Source of the DNA: a gamma proteobacterium endosymbiont of Lamellibrachia anaximandri
GTDB lineage: Bacteria; Pseudomonadota; Gammaproteobacteria; Chromatiales; Chromatiaceae
NCBI GenBank assembly: GCA_016756855.1
Contig: JAESPD010000001.1
Coordinates: 124,001 to 188,000, forward strand
Direction: 5' to 3'
Length of the DNA: 64,000 bases
Shown here piece by piece: positions 45,538-55,069 of the stretch. Made by a program: the position numbers and the translations under genes. Each line of letters starts with the position of its first letter. The first letter of the stretch is position 1. The notes below the pieces were generated by a model. The model worked only from the letters and a program-made list of their open reading frames with translations. It made no database searches and was not told where the DNA came from.

Positions 45538-45785
45538 ATAACAGAGACGTACCTCGGTTTTGCTAAAGGGGGTGCCACAAGATAGGCCGGAGCTTGATGT
45601 GACTGCCCAAGCTGGGAAAGGTACCTGCATTGGGCGTCACCGAGCACATACTTGATTCGCCTGTCAGTACCACATCCTGTTTCGGTGCCATCGGGGTCGT
45701 ATTGGCCTCTGTGCCAGCAGATGCCGGTGGGGTGTGGCTGCTTGCAGCGAGATGACGGGCCGCAGCCGTCCGTTCTTCGCCAGTT
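45538..45785. other. Intergenic debris without recognisable gene
   Basis: About 250 bases between the sulfatase relic and the possible peptidase relic. Open frames on both strands here are short, proline and serine rich and show no family similarity. The upstream bases 45388-45415 (TCATTCCGGCGAAAGTCGG) look like the start of a common dispersed repeat. Confidence 0.4.
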
Positions 45786-45887
45786 CTACCAGACGAGCCA
45801 GCCGCAGAGTCCGCCCAGTGTGACCACCAGTAATAGCGATTGCAGCGCATTGCGAAGCTTGTGGCGGAGGAGCTGGGCCTCATCCAT
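45786..45887 (-). pseudogene. Possible truncated M48 (HtpX-like) peptidase N-terminus
   Basis: A 33-codon frame beginning MDEAQLLRHKLRNALQSLLL and ending GLCGWLVW before a TAG. The pattern (basic RHKLRN then a hydrophobic helix) resembles the first membrane segment of M48-family metallopeptidases. No HEXXH region follows, so if correct it is a remnant. It lies just downstream of argH. Assignment from memory and weak. Confidence 0.3.
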
Positions 45888-45896
45888 TACGATCGA

Positions 45897-47291
45897 TCAG
45901 ACCTGTAGCAGCTCTCTTGCCCGTGTGATGGCCGCCTGCACCTGACTGGGGGCCGTGCCGCCGATGTGATCCCGGGCGGCTACCGAGCCCTCCAGTGTCA
46001 GTACCTCGAAGACGTCGGCCTCAATGATTTCTGAGAAGCCTTGCAACTCCTCCAGGCTCATGGCCGAGAGATCCCGCGCCTCGGCAACGCCGAAGGCCAC
46101 GGCCCGTCCCACCACGTCGTGGGCGTCACGAAAAGGCATTCCCCTGCCCACCAGATAGTCCGCCAGGTCGGTGGCGGTGGCAAAACCCTTCATCGCTGCG
46201 TTGCGCATATTCTCCTTGCGGCAGGTGACGCCCGGCATCATCTCGGCGAAGACCTTGAGCGATCCTTGCAGGTTGTCGATGGTGTCGAACAGGGGCTCTT
46301 TGTCCTCCTGATTGTCCTTGTTGTAGGCCAGGGGCTGGCCCTTCATCAGGGTCAGCAGGCCGATCAGGTGACCGAAGATGCGTCCCGTTTTTCCGCGGAT
46401 CAGCTCCGGCACGTCAGGATTTTTCTTCTGCGGCATGATGGATGAGCCGGTGCAGAAGCTGTCGGAGAGTTCGATAAATCCGAACTGGGCGGAGGACCAG
46501 ATGATCAGCTCCTCGGAGAAGCGCGACAGGTGCATCATCAGGATGCTGGCGTCGGCGGCGAATTCGATGGCGAAGTCCCGATCCGAGACCGAATCCAGCG
46601 AGTTCTCGCTGGGGCGGTCGAAGCCGAGCAGTTCGGCGGTGTAGTGGCGATCGATGGGGTAGGTGGTACCGGCCAGGGCAGCGGCTCCCAGGGGCAATAC
46701 GTTGAGCCGCCGGTTGCAGTCGGCGAAACGCTCCCGGTCCCGCACCAGCATCTCGAACCAGGCCATCATGTGGTGGCCGAAGGTGATCGGCTGGGCGGTC
46801 TGCAGGTGGGTGAAGCCTGGCAGGATGGTGTCGGCCTCCCGTTCGGCGAGGTCGAGCAGGGCCTGCTGCAGGCGTAAAATGCCTTCACGGACCACTTCGA
46901 TCTCGTCGCGCAGCCAGAGGCGGATGTCGGTGGCCACCTGGTCGTTACGGGAGCGGCCGGTGTGCAGCTTCTTGCCGGCATCACCGATGCTCTCGGTCAG
47001 GGCGGCCTCCAGGTTCATGTGGACATCCTCCTGGGCGATTGACCACTCGAAGTCGCCCTGTGCGATAGTTTCGCCTATCGTCTCCAGCCCGCGGATGATG
47101 TCGTCCCGCTCCGTTGCAGTGAGTATGCCCTGTTTCTCCAGCATGGTGGCATGGGCAATGGAGCCCTGGATGTCATGCTGGTAGAGTCGTTGGTCAAACT
47201 CGACAGAGGCGGTGAAGGCCTCCACAAAGGCGTCGGTGGGCGCGTTCAGGCGGGCGGATGAAAGTTTCGCAGACGCGTTGTTTTCGCTCAT
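45897..47291 (-). CDS. argH: Argininosuccinate lyase
   Basis: 464 residues. Last step of arginine synthesis, splitting argininosuccinate to arginine and fumarate. The superfamily signature [19 protein letters not shown] is intact, with [20 protein letters not shown] and [19 protein letters not shown]. Start ATG at 47291. The gene is divergent from algZ, as in Pseudomonas. A TATAAT box on the minus strand at 47329-47334 is the probable promoter. Confidence 0.98.
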   Translation of the reverse strand: MSENNASAKLSSARLNAPTDAFVEAFTASVEFDQRLYQHDIQGSIAHATMLEKQGILTATERDDIIRGLETIGETIAQGDFEWSIAQEDVHMNLEAALTESIGDAGKKLHTGRSRNDQVATDIRLWLRDEIEVVREGILRLQQALLDLAEREADTILPGFTHLQTAQPITFGHHMMAWFEMLVRDRERFADCNRRLNVLPLGAAALAGTTYPIDRHYTAELLGFDRPSENSLDSVSDRDFAIEFAADASILMMHLSRFSEELIIWSSAQFGFIELSDSFCTGSSIMPQKKNPDVPELIRGKTGRIFGHLIGLLTLMKGQPLAYNKDNQEDKEPLFDTIDNLQGSLKVFAEMMPGVTCRKENMRNAAMKGFATATDLADYLVGRGMPFRDAHDVVGRAVAFGVAEARDLSAMSLEELQGFSEIIEADVFEVLTLEGSVAARDHIGGTAPSQVQAAITRARELLQV

Positions 47292-47328
47292 GAAGGGCTA
47301 TCCTGAAGATGAAAGCGGAAAAACGCGG

Positions 47329-47334
47329 ATTATA
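47329..47334 (-). promoter_or_regulatory. -10 box for argH
   Basis: Perfect TATAAT on the minus strand inside GCTATAATCCGC, 38 bases upstream of the argH start. The -35 is weak (CTGATG at 18 bases). Same GCTATAAT context as the lptM promoter and the box at 19553-19558 before the SQD1-like gene. Confidence 0.45.
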
Positions 47335-47349
47335 GCAGGCGATCGAGAG

Positions 47350-48417
47350 ATGCATCAGGCGGGAAAGGAACGGACGGAGATCGGCGATGGGGGCAGACAG
47401 GAGATCTTTCTGCCCGGCTTTTGCAGTATCCGTGCGGTCTTTGCCGTGGTGGTGACGACAGAGTTGTTGGCGATGGTGCTCACCCTGGCCGACGAGCGCC
47501 CGCTGACGTTGTTCTGGCAGACGCTCAGCGTCAACTCTCTGCTGCTGCAGTGGATCGCCTTGGGTACGGCGGGGATGCTCTGTCTGTTGCGACGCCGCTT
47601 GCCGGGTCTGGGAAATCGGTGGGCCGGGCTGTTGGCCTGGGGGCTGTTGCTCTGCGCCACGGTGGTGGTGATCGAGTTGAGCCAGCTGTTTTCCGGCCAG
47701 GTGCTGTCGTCGGAGCGTCATCTGGAGTTGCTGGCCAAAGGCCTGGGCATCAGCGCCATCGTCGGGGTGGTGGTGCTGCGTTATCTCTATCTGCAATACC
47801 TCTGGCGACAGCAGGTGGAGGCGGAAAACGCTGCCCGGCTGCAGGCGCTGCAGTCCCGCATCCGTCCCCATTTCCTTTTCAACAGCATGAACACCATCGC
47901 CAGTCTTACCCGCAGTAATCCCAGGCTGGCCGAGGAGGTGGTGGAGGATCTGGCCGATCTGTTCCGGGCCTCGTTGGGGGATGTGCGTCGCCTCTCCACC
48001 CTCGGCAGAGAGCTGGAGTTGGCCCGCCAATACCTGAACGTGGAGCGTCAGCGACTTGGAGCGCGCTTGCGCGTGGAGTGGGATCTGGAAGCGCTGCCGG
48101 AGCGTGCGATGCTGCCGTCTTTGATTCTGCAGCCCCTGCTGGAGAACGCGGTCTATCATGGGATCGAACCTGCAGCAGAGGGGGGGGTGGTGCGCATCGT
48201 CGGTCGCTACCGGCGGCGACGGGTTAATCTCAGCATCCGCAATACCCTGCCACCGTCGACCGCCACATCCCAACGCAAGGGTAACAGTCTGGCGCTGGAA
48301 AATGTCCGCCAGCGACTCTCCGGGCTATTCGATACCGAGGCGGGTCTGAGCGAGTCCAAGGTGGAGGGGGAGCACCAGGTACGGCTGTTTTTTCCCCATC
48401 CCTGGAGGCTGGAGTGA
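47350..48417 (+). CDS. algZ: LytS/AlgZ-type sensor histidine kinase
   Basis: 355 residues. Several N-terminal membrane spans (about 25-45, 60-80, 92-112, 130-150), then a His_kinase domain with the phospho-acceptor His174 in SRIRPHFLFNSMNTIASL and the N-box PLLENAVYHGIEP. This is the FimS/AlgZ family, whose members control alginate and twitching motility through AlgR in Pseudomonas. The frame opens at 47212 but overlaps argH; the ATG at 47350 gives the expected start and places His174 as in AlgZ. It overlaps algR by four bases. Confidence 0.92.
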   Translation: MHQAGKERTEIGDGGRQEIFLPGFCSIRAVFAVVVTTELLAMVLTLADERPLTLFWQTLSVNSLLLQWIALGTAGMLCLLRRRLPGLGNRWAGLLAWGLLLCATVVVIELSQLFSGQVLSSERHLELLAKGLGISAIVGVVVLRYLYLQYLWRQQVEAENAARLQALQSRIRPHFLFNSMNTIASLTRSNPRLAEEVVEDLADLFRASLGDVRRLSTLGRELELARQYLNVERQRLGARLRVEWDLEALPERAMLPSLILQPLLENAVYHGIEPAAEGGVVRIVGRYRRRRVNLSIRNTLPPSTATSQRKGNSLALENVRQRLSGLFDTEAGLSESKVEGEHQVRLFFPHPWRLE

Positions 48418-49154
48418 GGATTCTGCTGGTGGATGACGAAGCGCTGGCCAGGGAGCGGCTGGCTGGGCTCATAGCCGAGTTGGGCGCACCCTACCGGGTG
48501 GTGGGAGAGGCCGTCAATGGAGAGGATTCCCTGAAGTTCTGCACAGAACAGGGTGTCGATCTGGTATTGATGGATATCCGCATGCCGGGCATGGATGGGC
48601 TGGAAGCTGCGGGCCTTCTTGCCGGATTTGAAACGCCCCCTGCCGTGATCTTCACCACCGCCTACGAAGAACATGCGCTGGAGGCCTTTGAACGGGAGGC
48701 GCAGGACTATCTGTTGAAACCGGTGCGCCGGGAGCGTCTGCGCAAGGCGCTGGAGCGATCCCGCCGCATCACCCGGCCACAACGCGAAACGCTGGGTCAG
48801 GTGGGGCGAGAGGAGATGCCGCTGCTAAGTGTAACCTATCGTGGCGGCGTGTTGAGTCTCTCCCTCGATGAAGTGATCTACCTGCGGGCCGACAGTAAAT
48901 ATATTGCCGTGCGGCATGGTGAGGGAGAGGCGTTGTTGGAGGATACCCTGAAGTCCCTGGAGGAGCGGTACGCAGATTGGCTGTTGCGCATCCATCGAAA
49001 TGCATTGGTTGTAAGGCGGCGTCTGAAAGGGCTGGAGAGGGGGGCGGATGGGAAGATGCAGGTGGTCTTGAACGGATGCGAGGAACGTCTGGAGGTGAGT
49101 CGCCGCCATCTGCCGGAGGTGCGGCGTTGGTTGAAAAGGGTGCCTGACGGATGA
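48414..49154 (+). CDS. algR: LytTR response regulator AlgR
   Basis: 246 residues. Receiver domain with the phospho-acceptor Asp54 (LVLMDIRMPGMDG), the DD pair at 7-8 and Lys in YLLKPVRRERL; C-terminal LytTR DNA-binding domain (about 135-240: IYLRADSKYIAVRHGEG, LLRIHRNALVVRRRL). It starts with GTG overlapping the kinase stop. Partner of the AlgZ kinase; targets cannot be read here. Confidence 0.94.
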   Translation: MRILLVDDEALARERLAGLIAELGAPYRVVGEAVNGEDSLKFCTEQGVDLVLMDIRMPGMDGLEAAGLLAGFETPPAVIFTTAYEEHALEAFEREAQDYLLKPVRRERLRKALERSRRITRPQRETLGQVGREEMPLLSVTYRGGVLSLSLDEVIYLRADSKYIAVRHGEGEALLEDTLKSLEERYADWLLRIHRNALVVRRRLKGLERGADGKMQVVLNGCEERLEVSRRHLPEVRRWLKRVPDG

Positions 49155-49804
49155 CATTTCGTCTGTGTGCCGTTATCGCTGCACTGTTGCTGCTGACTGC
49201 TTGTAGCGTGCCCCCCAAAGAAGCGCAAAAGCCGTTGCCTGCTGAACCGCAAGGGCACACCGAAACCGCTCCTGATCTGATGGACGGGGCCGATGGCGAA
49301 ACCCTCGCCGGAGGCTGCTTTGGCTGTCATGGCTTCGAGGGCCGCAGTCTTGGTCCGGCCACCCCGTCGATTGCGGGGCTCTCCGAAGGCTATTTCACCG
49401 CAGTGATGGAGGCCTATCGCCGGGGAGATCGGTTCAGTACGGTAATGGGCAGAATCCTGCCGGGATACACGCCGGATGAGGTACGCCGGATGGCTGGTTA
49501 CTTCTCCTCCAGGGAACAGCGTCCGCCGGAGCAAAAGACCGACTGGCGGCTGGCGGACAGAGGAGAGAAGTTGCATCGCCGCTATTGTGAAGAGTGTCAT
49601 GGAGAGGCAGGCAGCGATCCGGAAGATGATGCCGGAAGGCTTGCCGGCCAGTGGAAACTCTATCTGCGCTGGACCTTGAAGGACTATCTGGTTGGCGTCA
49701 ACCGTGCGGAACGGGGCATGTCGGAAAAGTTCACCCAAATGATGCGAAAACAGGGCGTCGAGAGTCTCGAAGCGCTGGTCAACTACTACGCAAGGCAACA
49801 CTGA
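49151..49804 (+). CDS. Dihaem c-type cytochrome lipoprotein
   Basis: 217 residues. Lipobox LLLLTAC with lipid-modified Cys18, then two CXXCH sites at 56-60 (CFGCH) and 146-150 (CEECH), each starting a class I cytochrome c domain; distal Met ligands are possible (VMGRILPGY and MSEKFTQMM). It resembles cytochrome c553/c4-like dihaem proteins used in sulfur or thiosulfate electron transfer, but no partner genes are nearby. The ATGA overlap with algR implies co-transcription with the two-component system, not usual for the algZR-hemCD locus. Confidence 0.85.
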   Translation: MTFRLCAVIAALLLLTACSVPPKEAQKPLPAEPQGHTETAPDLMDGADGETLAGGCFGCHGFEGRSLGPATPSIAGLSEGYFTAVMEAYRRGDRFSTVMGRILPGYTPDEVRRMAGYFSSREQRPPEQKTDWRLADRGEKLHRRYCEECHGEAGSDPEDDAGRLAGQWKLYLRWTLKDYLVGVNRAERGMSEKFTQMMRKQGVESLEALVNYYARQH

Positions 49805-49976
49805 ACCCTGTTGTGGTTATGATGCTTAGGTTGGGATGATTACATAATAAATTGCTTGCAGGCAGGGCAGGCTTTAGCATAGGCGCTGTCTGGGCTGGAT
49901 TTGGCTCTAAGCCCCTCCGGGATCAGACCTTCAGAAAACAATAATACCGGCATTTTTAATATCGAGGCCCCTTTAC

Positions 49977-50906
49977 ATGCCCCAGAAAACCATCCGTATC
50001 GCCACCCGAGTCTCCCCGCTTGCCATGTGGCAGGCAGAACATGTGGCCGCAGAGCTTGGAAAAGCGCATCCCGGCATCGAGGTTGAACTGGTGGGTATGA
50101 AGACCCAGGGTGACAAGATACTGGACACTCCCCTGGCCAAGATCGGCGGCAAGGGGTTATTCGTCAAGGAGTTGGAGCAGGGCATGCTGGAAGACCGGGC
50201 CGATATTGCGGTCCACTCCATGAAGGATGTACCGGTGGAGCTGCCGGAAGGACTGCATCTGCCGGTCATCATGCAGCGCGAGGATCCCCGGGACGCCTTC
50301 GTCTCCAATAACTTCAAGAGCTTCGATGAACTGCCGGAAGGCAGTTGCGTCGGTACCTCCAGCCTGCGCCGTCAGTGCCAGCTCGCCGAGTTGCGGCCGG
50401 ATCTGGTGATCAAGCCATTACGGGGCAACGTCAACACCCGCCTGCGGAAACTCGACGAAGGGGAATACGATGCCATCATCCTCGCCTCGGCGGGATTGAT
50501 TCGTCTCGGTTTCGAGGATCGCATCACCGCCACCATCGGTCCGGAGCAGAGTCTTCCGGCGATCGGTCAAGGGGCGGTCGGGATCGAGTGCCGCAGCGAC
50601 GATGAGCGGATCAACACCCTGCTTGCGCCCCTGCACCATCAGGAGACCGCCTATTGCGTTACTGCGGAAAGGGCGATGAACCAACGCCTGATGGGCGGCT
50701 GCCAAGTGCCCATTGCGGGGTACGCGATGCTTGAGAATGGGGTTCTCTGGTTGCGCGGTCTGGTGGGAGAGCCGGACGGCAGTCGTATTCTCCGGGGAGA
50801 AGTGGAGGGCACCACCGCCGAAGCGGAACAGATGGGGTTTGGGCTGGCGGAAAAATTGCTTGACTGGGGGGCTGATGAGATTCTGGCCACCCTCTATGAA
50901 GACTGA
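49977..50906 (+). CDS. hemC: Porphobilinogen deaminase
   Basis: 309 residues. Joins four porphobilinogens into hydroxymethylbilane for haem and sirohaem synthesis. [37 protein letters not shown] and the dipyrromethane cofactor Cys242 in RLMGGCQVP are clear. It lies 172 bases after the cytochrome gene, so it probably has its own promoter, and is followed by hemD with six bases between. Confidence 0.98.
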   Translation: MPQKTIRIATRVSPLAMWQAEHVAAELGKAHPGIEVELVGMKTQGDKILDTPLAKIGGKGLFVKELEQGMLEDRADIAVHSMKDVPVELPEGLHLPVIMQREDPRDAFVSNNFKSFDELPEGSCVGTSSLRRQCQLAELRPDLVIKPLRGNVNTRLRKLDEGEYDAIILASAGLIRLGFEDRITATIGPEQSLPAIGQGAVGIECRSDDERINTLLAPLHHQETAYCVTAERAMNQRLMGGCQVPIAGYAMLENGVLWLRGLVGEPDGSRILRGEVEGTTAEAEQMGFGLAEKLLDWGADEILATLYED

Positions 50907-50912
50907 CTGAAT

Positions 50913-51680
50913 GTGAGTTGCGACCTGCGAGGCATCGGGGTGCTGGTCACCCGGCCTGAGCGTCAGGCGGGGGGGCTGTGCGAACGGATCGAGGCGAGTG
51001 GCGGAATGGCGCTTCCTTTCCCGGCGATCAGGATAGACCCGACAGAAGATGCGGACGCCGCCCGGTTGTTGCTGGGCATGGAGGCTGGGGATACCCTGAT
51101 CTTCGTCAGTCCCAATGCGGTCACCTTCGGGCTGCAGTTGTTGGATGGGGCGCGGTTGCCCGATGGGATCCGGTTGGCATCGGTCGGCAAGGGAACGGCA
51201 CAGGTGCTGATGCAGGCAGGTTATCCACCTGATGTGGTTCCCCCGGCGCGCTTCGACAGTGAAGGGCTGCTGGCAACCCCGGAGCTGCAACAGGTCGTTG
51301 GCAAGCGGGTTGTCATTGTGCGGGGCGTGGGTGGCCGGGCTCTGCTGGGTGAGACCCTGAAGCAGCGGGGGGCTGAGGTGAGCTATGCCGAGGTCTATCG
51401 GAGGCAGCGGCCGGTGGTGGATGTTGCCCCCTTGCTGGCCGGTTGGTCCTGGCGGGTTCAGGTGGTGACGGCCACGAGCAACGATATTCTCGCCAGTCTG
51501 ACGGCGTTGCTGGGAGATGCCGGTCAGCAGAGGTTACGTGCAACCCCGCTGTTGGTGATCAGTCCTCGTATGGTGGAAGAGGCGCAGCGGATGGGATTTG
51601 AACAGATAGTGCTTGCCGATGGCGCGGATGACGAGTCGATTGTCCGGCGGCTCTGTGAGTGGCAGGTGGGGACTCACTAG
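50913..51680 (+). CDS. hemD: Uroporphyrinogen-III synthase
   Basis: 255 residues, two-lobed HemD fold: VLVTRPERQAGGLCERIEASGG, FVSPNAVTFGLQLL, SVGKGTAQVL and ATSNDILASL are the typical poorly conserved landmarks. Closes hydroxymethylbilane to uroporphyrinogen III. GTG start six bases after hemC. Identification is helped by the hemC-hemD-hemX-hemY order. Confidence 0.93.
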   Translation: MSCDLRGIGVLVTRPERQAGGLCERIEASGGMALPFPAIRIDPTEDADAARLLLGMEAGDTLIFVSPNAVTFGLQLLDGARLPDGIRLASVGKGTAQVLMQAGYPPDVVPPARFDSEGLLATPELQQVVGKRVVIVRGVGGRALLGETLKQRGAEVSYAEVYRRQRPVVDVAPLLAGWSWRVQVVTATSNDILASLTALLGDAGQQRLRATPLLVISPRMVEEAQRMGFEQIVLADGADDESIVRRLCEWQVGTH

Positions 51681-51701
51681 TCTGCATCCAGAGTAATATT
51701 C

Positions 51702-51731
51702 GTAGGCTGGATCAAGCGTAGCGGATCCGGC
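51702..51731. repeat. REP-like single palindrome (copy 3)
   Basis: GTAGGCTGGATCAAGCGTAG then CGGATCCGGC between hemD and hemX: one half of the paired REP seen at 973 and 27932, with the same AAGCGTAGCGGA loop region. Confidence 0.65.
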
Positions 51732-51795
51732 AAAAGATAGAGAAACAGCATTGACAAGTGGCCTATGGCCGCATAACAAACGGTATCACTGAGTC

Positions 51796-52974
51796 ATGAC
51801 AGAACAGGAGAAAACGGCAACTGAGCAGAAGCGGGTCGATGCGTCCATCGAGCCGGTTGCCGAGGCCGATAGTGGAGCACAGTCAACAGGCTTGGGATCG
51901 CGCCAATCGTCTGGCAATATCACAAAACTGGCGGTTGTGCTGGCAGTGATTGCGCTGTTGGCTGTCTGTGTCGGGCTATATATTGGTCACAACAATTGGC
52001 AGGAGATGCAGCAGTCGTTGCAGCGGATTGATACAGATCTGTCCCGGAGGGCGCAAGAGCAGTCGACCTTTACCGCCGGCCTGGAAGAGACCCGTCGCGT
52101 CTTTGAACTGCAGCAGCAGCAGATTGAATCCCAGCGCCAGGCACTGGCGGATCAACACCAGCAACTGCAGCAGTCTCACGCTGCCATGCAGGCACAACGC
52201 GTCCAGATGGCCGACTCCCTTTCGGATATGCAACGCAGGCTCGGCAGCGATCAGGGGCAGTGGCGTATATCTGAGGCGGAATACCTGATGCGGGTGGCGA
52301 ACTACCGTCTCACCCTGGAGGGTGATGTGGCCACCAGTATCACCGCGCTGGAGGCCGCAGATTCACGCCTGCGCGCTACGCTCGACCCGGCTTGGAACAG
52401 CGTGCGGGAAGAGGTGGCTCGCGAGATTGCTGCCTTGAAGATAGCGCCCATTGTAGACATGGCTGGCCTGAGTGCCCGTATTGGAGGGTTGATCAAGCAG
52501 GTGGATCAACTGCCGTTGCGGGATCAGGGCGGTTTGGCGCCACGCCCGGTGCAGGCATCTGAGAGTGCTGAGCCATTGACCGCAGAGGGCTTCAACCTGC
52601 GGAAGATTCTCGATGACCTCTGGGAGGGGTTTAAATCGATGATGGTGGTGCGGCATCATGACCGTCCCATTGCCGCTATGTTGCCGCCCAAACAGCGCTA
52701 TTTTCTCTATCAGAATCTGCAGTTGAAACTTGAAGGGGCGAAGGTGGCTCTGCTGGCGCGAGACGCGGGACTCTACCGCGACAGTCTGACAACTGCGGCC
52801 GAATGGATCGAGGGCAATTTTGAGATGCAGGCGGGAGAAGTGCAGGCGTTTATGGCGCAACTGCAAGGTTTGGGCCGGGAGGTGCTGCTGCCTGACCTGC
52901 CGGATATTTCCGGTTCCCTGCGCACCTTGCATGCGCGCCGCGAGATGCTTGAGAAACAGGGAGAGCGGCCGTGA
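51796..52974 (+). CDS. hemX: HemX-like protein (uroporphyrinogen-III C-methyltransferase domain family)
   Basis: 392 residues. Acidic N-terminus, one TM helix (about 45-66), a Gln-rich coiled coil (about 85-150), then the conserved periplasmic region (WRISEAEYLMRVANYRLTLEGD and SMMVVRHHDRPIAAMLPPKQRYFLYQNLQLKLEGAKVALLARD in pieces). The family is called HemX but has no methyltransferase motif; its role in tetrapyrrole metabolism is uncertain. It follows hemD after 115 bases that include a REP palindrome and overlaps hemY by four bases. Confidence 0.93.
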   Translation: MTEQEKTATEQKRVDASIEPVAEADSGAQSTGLGSRQSSGNITKLAVVLAVIALLAVCVGLYIGHNNWQEMQQSLQRIDTDLSRRAQEQSTFTAGLEETRRVFELQQQQIESQRQALADQHQQLQQSHAAMQAQRVQMADSLSDMQRRLGSDQGQWRISEAEYLMRVANYRLTLEGDVATSITALEAADSRLRATLDPAWNSVREEVAREIAALKIAPIVDMAGLSARIGGLIKQVDQLPLRDQGGLAPRPVQASESAEPLTAEGFNLRKILDDLWEGFKSMMVVRHHDRPIAAMLPPKQRYFLYQNLQLKLEGAKVALLARDAGLYRDSLTTAAEWIEGNFEMQAGEVQAFMAQLQGLGREVLLPDLPDISGSLRTLHARREMLEKQGERP

Positions 52975-54248
52975 AGTCCCTCATCGCCGGTTTTGTTGCC
53001 CTGCTGTTCGCCGCCACTTTGACCCTCTGGGTGAAAGAGGACAACGGTTATGTGCTCATCGGCTATGGACATTGGACGATAGAGGGCAGTCTGGCGCTCT
53101 TCGTCCTGGCCGGAGCGCTGTTGTTTCTGCTCTTCTACCTGTTGCTGAGATCTCTCTCCCGGCTCTGGGCATTTCCGGGACAGGTACATGATTGGCGGAG
53201 ACAGCGCCGGACACGCAAGGCTCAGCAGGCTCTGACCCAGGGGTTGGTGGAGCTCTCCGAAGGGCGCTGGGAACCGGCGGAGAAGCATCTGCTGCGTTAC
53301 GCCGCCCAGTCTGAGACCCCGTTGCTCAACTACTTGGCCGCAGCCAGGGCGGCACAGTTGCAGGGGGCTCATGAGCGCCGGGACCACTACCTGAACCTGG
53401 CCCACGAAAGCATGCCGGCGGCAGACGTTGCGGTCGGTCTCACCCAGGCGGAGTTGCAGCTTGCCCATCAGCAATATGAGCAGGCGTTGGCAACGCTCAT
53501 GCATGTGCGCACCCTGGCGCCGAAACACGCCTATGTCCTGAAGTTGTTGAAGAAGCTCTATGAGGACTTGGGTGAGTGGGACAAACTGGAGGGCTTGCTG
53601 CCCGAGTTGCGTCGCCGCAAGGTCATTACTCAGGATGAGCAGCTTGAGTTGGAGAGCCGGGTCTACCTGGAGCGGCTGCGCAAGGCTGCCGGAGAGAGTG
53701 ATCAACTCGTACTGCTGAGAATATGGAATCATCTGCCCCGTTCACTGCGTGGTAACCAAGTGTTGGTGGAGGCCTACTGCGAACTGCAGATAGAGCGGGG
53801 TACGGGTGAACAGGCCGAAAGGATCATCATTGACTACCTCAGACACACTTGGAGTGACCGACTTGTGACGCTGTTCGCTGCGATCGAGGGGGGCGATCCG
53901 GTCCAGCGTCTTGTACTGTCCGAAAGCTGGCTGCCAGCCCATGCTGATGATCCTGTGCTGTTGTTGACGCTTGCCCGCCTCTGTCTTCGCTGCAAACTTT
54001 GGGGTAAGGCGAGGAGTTATCTCGAAGCCAGAATCGGACTGGCGCCGTCACCTGAGGCCTACCGGGAACTCGGGGCATTGCTGGAGCAGATGGACGAATC
54101 AGAGGCTGCGATGGACTGCTATCGCTCCGGATTATCGTTATCGGCAGGCCCGGCGACGTTACAGGATACAGCCAAACAATTACCGGCCTCAGCAGCGACG
54201 GATACTAAACAGCCGTCAGAATTACTCCTGGGCGTGGAGAGTTCTTAG
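52971..54248 (+). CDS. hemY: HemY-family TPR membrane protein
   Basis: 425 residues. Two N-terminal TM helices (about 4-22 and 40-62) followed by TPR-like helical repeats (ALTQGLVELSEGRWEPAEKHLLRYA onward). Gammaproteobacterial HemY is a membrane protein of the hemCDXY operon with an unclear role in haem synthesis, unrelated to protoporphyrinogen oxidase HemY of Bacillus. GTG start overlapping hemX. Confidence 0.93.
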   Translation: MKSLIAGFVALLFAATLTLWVKEDNGYVLIGYGHWTIEGSLALFVLAGALLFLLFYLLLRSLSRLWAFPGQVHDWRRQRRTRKAQQALTQGLVELSEGRWEPAEKHLLRYAAQSETPLLNYLAAARAAQLQGAHERRDHYLNLAHESMPAADVAVGLTQAELQLAHQQYEQALATLMHVRTLAPKHAYVLKLLKKLYEDLGEWDKLEGLLPELRRRKVITQDEQLELESRVYLERLRKAAGESDQLVLLRIWNHLPRSLRGNQVLVEAYCELQIERGTGEQAERIIIDYLRHTWSDRLVTLFAAIEGGDPVQRLVLSESWLPAHADDPVLLLTLARLCLRCKLWGKARSYLEARIGLAPSPEAYRELGALLEQMDESEAAMDCYRSGLSLSAGPATLQDTAKQLPASAATDTKQPSELLLGVESS

Positions 54249-54298
54249 GCGGGAAGGACACTTTGCCTGCCCCGATTATTGAAGAGAGTCCGCACGGG

Positions 54299-54380
54299 TA
54301 GGTTGGGTTAGGCCGTCATTTTGGCCGTAACTCAACAATATGCACCACTCTTGTCGTGTTACGCTACGCTAACACGATCT
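54299..54380. repeat. Palindromic intergenic repeat after hemY
   Basis: Two adjacent imperfect palindromes: GTTGGGTTAGGCC (54302-54314) with GGCCGTAACTCAAC (54322-54335), and CGTGTTA with TAACACG around 54355-54376. They follow hemY by 55 bases and may act as an mRNA end structure. The remaining bases to 54495 hold no gene. Confidence 0.5.
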
Positions 54381-54495
54381 ACTGTTTATGGGTTTAGGTC
54401 AGGTCATTGATAACACGAATATTGTTTCCTTAAGCCAGTGCCATTCCTCCCAGATCCGATTTGTCCCCCTTGTTACTTCCTGATAGAGAATACTT

Positions 54496-55011
54496 GTGAC
54501 CAATAACGATATCTTGCGCCGTATCCGCTATACCTTCGACTTTAACGATTCAAAAATGATTGCTCTATTTGGCTTGGCCGATTGTCAGGTAACGCGGGGG
54601 CAGATTAGCGATTGGTTAAAAAAAGAGGATGATCCTGCGCAGCAGAAATGCAGCGATTCTCAATTGGCGATTTTTCTGAATGGTTTGATCAACGACAAAC
54701 GGGGGAAAAAAGAGGGGGCACAACCTGAACCGGAGCAGCGTTTAACCAACAACATCATTTTTAGAAAATTAAAAATCGCCTTAAACATGAAAAACGAAGA
54801 TGTATTGGAAATTTTGGGGCGGACTGGGGTGCGTATCAGTAAACATGAATTAAGCGCGTTTTTTCGTAAACCAGGTCATAAACACTATCGTGATTGCAAA
54901 GACCAGGTCTTGCGTAATTTTCTAAAAGGGCTGCAGCTTTTATACCGTCCTGGCGCTGAACAGGAAACCGCGTCTGTATGGAAGCCACTCAAAACGCCGA
55001 AACAGGATTAA
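54496..55011 (+). CDS. DUF1456 family protein (YehS-like)
   Basis: 171 residues made of two tandem copies of the about 68-residue DUF1456 domain, each starting with NNDILRRIRYTFDFNDSKMI or NNIIFRKLKIALNMKNEDVL and containing a LxxxxFLNGLI-type end. Matches E. coli YehS in length and layout. Function unknown. GTG start. It may be co-transcribed with dbpA 58 bases downstream. The AT-rich codon choice (AAAA runs) differs from the hem genes before it. Confidence 0.92.
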   Translation: MTNNDILRRIRYTFDFNDSKMIALFGLADCQVTRGQISDWLKKEDDPAQQKCSDSQLAIFLNGLINDKRGKKEGAQPEPEQRLTNNIIFRKLKIALNMKNEDVLEILGRTGVRISKHELSAFFRKPGHKHYRDCKDQVLRNFLKGLQLLYRPGAEQETASVWKPLKTPKQD

Positions 55012-55069
55012 GCTGTTTAAAGCTAAACAGTCGGCATAGTCGCCCCAGCAGCAACACAGGAAAAATACA

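Noticed and set aside
45652-45945. 97-codon plus-strand frame next to argH
   Set aside because: Overlaps the end of argH in the opposite direction and encodes a Ser/Pro-rich sequence without motifs.
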